From Candidatus Nitrosymbiomonas sp. (GTDB lineage Bacteria; Sysuimicrobiota; Sysuimicrobiia; Sysuimicrobiales; Humicultoraceae): DNA of 6,880 nt. The first letter of the stretch is position 1, and each line of letters starts with the position of its first letter. A model generated the notes under the pieces. The model was not told the DNA's origin. It saw only the letters and a list, made by a program, of their open reading frames with translations, and ran no database searches. The translations under genes and the position numbers were made by a program. Shown here piece by piece: positions 5,233-6,880 of the stretch. The stretch spans positions 1 through 6,880 of the forward strand of contig DYHL01000147.1 in assembly GCA_020724185.1 (NCBI GenBank), given 5' to 3'.

Positions 5233-6277
5233 GGCTCGTAGCCCTCCCTTCAGGCGCGGGGTCACTACCGGCGGCCCCGCAACTCTTTCGGACGATCAGA
5301 GTCCCTGACAGTTCGGCGATCCTGGGCACCGGGGATTCTCCGCGGCTCAAGGCCATCAGCCGCTCGGCGGCGAGACGGCCCATCTCCTCCTTGGGCACGC
5401 GCAGCGTCGTCAGCGGAGGGTCGGTGTGAGCGCTTATCTCGACGTCGTCCATGCCGGCCACCGCCAGGTCCTCGGGAACTCGTAGCCCGCGCTCGCGCAC
5501 GGCGCGCAGCGCCCCGATTGCCATCATGTCGGTAACGGTAACCACGGCCGTGGGAGGATCTGGAAGGTCCAGCAGGCCGTGCGTGGCCGCGGCCGCCGCA
5601 TCAACGCCAATCGCGGTCAGCCGGACCAGGGCGGGATCGCAGTCCAGCCCGCGCGCAGCCAGGGCATCGCGGTAACCGTCCTGGGTCTCCCATCCAAACG
5701 GGTAGGCCACATCAGCACCCACCAGCCCGACGCGGCGGTGCCCCAGCGCCAGCAGGTGCTCAGTAACCAGCCGGGCTCCGCCGCGGTAGTCGTGCACAAC
5801 GGCGGGAACCTTCGTTCCCGGAAGGTGGTTGTCCACAACGACCACCGTAAGGCCGCGCTCGAGGATGGCAAGAACCCACTCCGGATCGAGAACCCCAACG
5901 ATAAGCACCCCGTCAACGGTGCCAGGGCCTACGAAACGCATCAGGTGGTCCACGCCCACCCCCGGGCGCAGCGCCGGTGCGATCACCAGACTGTAGTCCG
6001 AAGCATGCACGGCCTCGCCTACCCCGGAGAGCACCAGCCGGTAGAACGCGTCGCTGAACAGCGTTGTCATGTTCAGGCCCTGGATGACGCCCAGCGCATC
6101 CGCGCGGCCCCGTGCGAGGCGGCGGCCGGTGAGGTTTGGAACGTAGCGGAGCTCGGTTGCGACGTCTTCGACCAGCTTCCGGGTCAGCGCGCGCACTCCG
6201 GGCCTGGCGCGGAGCGCCAGTGAGGCGGTGGCAGGCGAAACCCCGGCAAGTCGAGCTACGTCGCGGATAGTAGGCAT
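5219..6277 (-). CDS. LacI-family transcriptional regulator, likely local repressor
   Basis: A 352-residue regulator starting at ATG 6277. The N-terminal helix-turn-helix (PTIRDVARLAGVSPATASLAL, residues 2-22) is canonical except that the usual SRVL is SLAL. The YVPN box (45-48) and the hinge-helix region RRLARGRADALGV (52-64) follow. Residues from about 61 to 335 form the periplasmic-binding-protein-like effector domain, with GTVDGVLIVG, VVVVDNH, LALGHRRVGLVG, TAVVTVTDMMAIGALRA and VAGMDDVEISAH in family order. Such domains bind a sugar or sugar derivative. The gene is first in a set with an aminotransferase and two sugar-type dehydrogenases, and a perfect CG-centred palindrome lies nine bases before its start codon. 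It most likely represses its own operon until a pathway sugar binds. The ribosome binding site is weak (AGG about eight bases upstream), which may keep repressor levels low. The last 20 or so residues look unstructured. Confidence 0.96.
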   Translation of the reverse strand: MPTIRDVARLAGVSPATASLALRARPGVRALTRKLVEDVATELRYVPNLTGRRLARGRADALGVIQGLNMTTLFSDAFYRLVLSGVGEAVHASDYSLVIAPALRPGVGVDHLMRFVGPGTVDGVLIVGVLDPEWVLAILERGLTVVVVDNHLPGTKVPAVVHDYRGGARLVTEHLLALGHRRVGLVGADVAYPFGWETQDGYRDALAARGLDCDPALVRLTAIGVDAAAAATHGLLDLPDPPTAVVTVTDMMAIGALRAVRERGLRVPEDLAVAGMDDVEISAHTDPPLTTLRVPKEEMGRLAAERLMALSRGESPVPRIAELSGTLIVRKSCGAAGSDPAPEGRATSLGYA

Positions 6278-6286
6278 CAGCGGAAC

Positions 6287-6300
6287 CTAAAACGTTTTAG
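6287..6300. promoter_or_regulatory. LacI-family operator CTAAAACGTTTTAG
   Basis: A perfect 14-bp palindrome centred on CG; after one mismatch, two more symmetric A/T pairs extend it to 20 bp (6284-6303). AT-rich half-sites around a central CG are the hallmark of LacI-family sites. It covers about +5 to +18 relative to the predicted transcription start, where bound protein would block RNA polymerase. It stands out in base composition from its GC-rich surroundings, and no second copy is seen in the window. Confidence 0.85.
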
Positions 6301-6310
6301 ATTCGCCCCA

Positions 6311-6340
6311 AATGTACGCGGATTCCACCGCCATTGTCAA
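6311..6340 (-). promoter_or_regulatory. Promoter of the LacI-aminotransferase-dehydrogenase operon
   Basis: On the minus strand, TTGACA (6340-6335, perfect -35) and TACATT (6316-6311, four of six -10 matches) are 18 bp apart. Initiation near 6304 gives a leader of about 27 nt that contains the operator. No other promoter-like pair is evident upstream of the later genes, and junctions there are 38 bp or less, so this one probably drives all four genes. Confidence 0.7.
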
Positions 6341-6359
6341 GGATGCGCTGCCCGCAGGC

Positions 6360-6749
6360 CTACCGACCCAGACTAAACAGCCAAGGCAGCGGGATCGCCA
6401 GGAGCATCAGGGCTGACCCCAACAATGCCATGTTCTTCATGAAGTTGACCATCTCCATCATCTTCATCGAAGGGTCCTGGATCGCCCAGAAATTGTGCAT
6501 CTTGAAGGAGACTGCCACGAAGAAGATCACCAGCGCCAGCACCCCGAGCTCGGGACGGATGCCAAGAAGGATCGACAGCCCGCCGAGCAGCAGGAGGATA
6601 CCCGTCAATACCGTGAAAAGCTTCGGCGACGTCACTCCCTTTGAGGCCGCATAGCCGCTCATCATCTCGATCTTGCTGAAGTGATTGTACGCGTTCATGA
6701 GGTAGTACGCGCCGACGATGATCCTGCCGATCAGGAACGCCATCTCCAT
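6360..6749 (-). CDS. DoxX-family small integral membrane protein
   Basis: A 129-residue membrane protein. The ATG at 6749 is preferred over a GTG at 6755 because GGAGG (6761-6757) is seven bases before the ATG and would abut the GTG. Four hydrophobic segments are visible: AFLIGRIIVGAYYLMNAY, LFTVLTGILLLLGGLSILLG, LGVLALVIFFVAVSF and ALLGSALMLLAIPLPWLF, matching the four-helix DoxX layout. The family motif is present as KMHNFWAIQDP followed by FMKNMALLG, and an N-terminal NHFSK fits the conserved NxxxK region. DoxX proteins are poorly defined; some take part in quinone or thiosulfate oxidation, sulfur or redox stress resistance. About 10% of residues are methionine, clustered in PSMKMMEMVNFMKNM between helices 3 and 4. 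It stands alone: its stop is about 20 bp before the -35 box of the LacI operon, and transcription of both runs the same way. Confidence 0.92.
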   Translation of the reverse strand: MEMAFLIGRIIVGAYYLMNAYNHFSKIEMMSGYAASKGVTSPKLFTVLTGILLLLGGLSILLGIRPELGVLALVIFFVAVSFKMHNFWAIQDPSMKMMEMVNFMKNMALLGSALMLLAIPLPWLFSLGR

Positions 6750-6833
6750 GACCACCCCTCCCTCACTCTGTTACTGCTTCACCGAACCGCGCGCGCAGGC
6801 CAGAGCCTGGTAGACCTCGGCGCTCAGTAACTA

Positions 6834-6868
6834 CTCAGGAGGCATCCCGGGGCGGGATGCCTCCTGAG
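6834..6868. terminator. Perfect 16-bp-stem hairpin, probable terminator
   Basis: CTCAGGAGGCATCCCG (6834-6849) and its exact complement CGGGATGCCTCCTGAG (6853-6868) flank a 3-nt GGG loop. This is far longer than chance hairpins in the window and has the form of a strong intrinsic terminator. No T-run follows on either strand, as is common in some high-GC bacteria. It lies 85 bp upstream of the DoxX start, so it most likely ends a transcript of a gene outside the window, in either direction. No convincing -35/-10 pair for DoxX was found between it and 6749. Confidence 0.65.
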
Positions 6869-6880
6869 GTAATTGGGCGA

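Noticed and set aside
3943..5265. A longer aminotransferase starting at GTG 5265.
   Set aside because: There is no ribosome binding site before the GTG and it would overlap the regulator gene by 47 bp. The TTG at 5232 has GGGAGGG at good spacing. N-terminal data could still overturn this.
6796..6810. A small inverted repeat (CAGGC...GCCTG) upstream of the DoxX gene.
   Set aside because: A 5-bp GC-rich stem with a 4-nt loop is expected by chance at this base composition and has no supporting promoter or leader signal.
1..6880. CRISPR arrays, rRNA genes, riboswitches or tandem repeats.
   Set aside because: No regularly spaced repeats, no rRNA-like sequence and no recognisable riboswitch core were seen on either strand.

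Overview
The window comes from a high-GC bacterium. The genes are tightly packed, most have strong AGGAGG-type ribosome binding sites, GTG and TTG starts occur, the one tRNA gene encodes its CCA end, and the promoters look like sigma-70 sites. The phylum cannot be fixed from this sequence; a soil or sediment-type member of the high-GC bacteria would fit, but that is a guess.

Left part, plus strand (1-1725). The window opens inside a gene whose C-terminus looks like a DUF4352-type beta-sandwich after a Gly/Ser/Thr-rich linker (ends at 582). One base after its stop codon begins a degenerate copy of part of a proline tRNA (583-634, minus sense). Next is a two-gene toxin-antitoxin module: a ribbon-helix-helix antitoxin at 877-1152 and a RelE/ParE-fold toxin at 1149-1472. 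It has a near-consensus promoter whose -10 box sits inside a perfect 13-bp palindrome. An intact tRNA-Pro(UGG) gene follows on the minus strand (1649-1725). The toxin-antitoxin module therefore lies between a complete tRNA-Pro gene, off its 3' side, and a partial tRNA-Pro copy in the same orientation. That is the footprint expected of a small tRNA-targeted insertion or the remains of one, although no integrase is present.

Central part, minus strand (6277 down to 1790). Four closely spaced genes run in one direction: a LacI-family regulator, a DegT/DnrJ/EryC1/StrS-family PLP aminotransferase, and two different Gfo/Idh/MocA-family NAD(P)-dependent oxidoreductases. The start of the first gene is preceded by a -35/-10 pair and a perfect 14-bp palindrome with a central CG, which is a textbook LacI-family operator placed just after the predicted transcription start. 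Junctions are short: an overlap, then 12 bp, then 38 bp. The whole set is probably one autoregulated transcript. An oxidoreductase that makes a keto-sugar or keto-cyclitol, plus an aminotransferase that aminates it, is the logic of amino-sugar and aminocyclitol pathways. The gene-family content recalls the Bacillus subtilis ntd (kanosamine/neotrehalosadiamine) locus, which also has a LacI-type regulator. The substrate is not readable from sequence, and a catabolic role (deamination of an amino-sugar) is equally possible.

Right end (6360-6880). A small DoxX-family membrane protein is encoded on the minus strand, ending about 20 bp upstream of the LacI promoter. Beyond it lies a perfect 16-bp-stem hairpin (6834-6868), probably a terminator for a neighbouring transcript outside the window.
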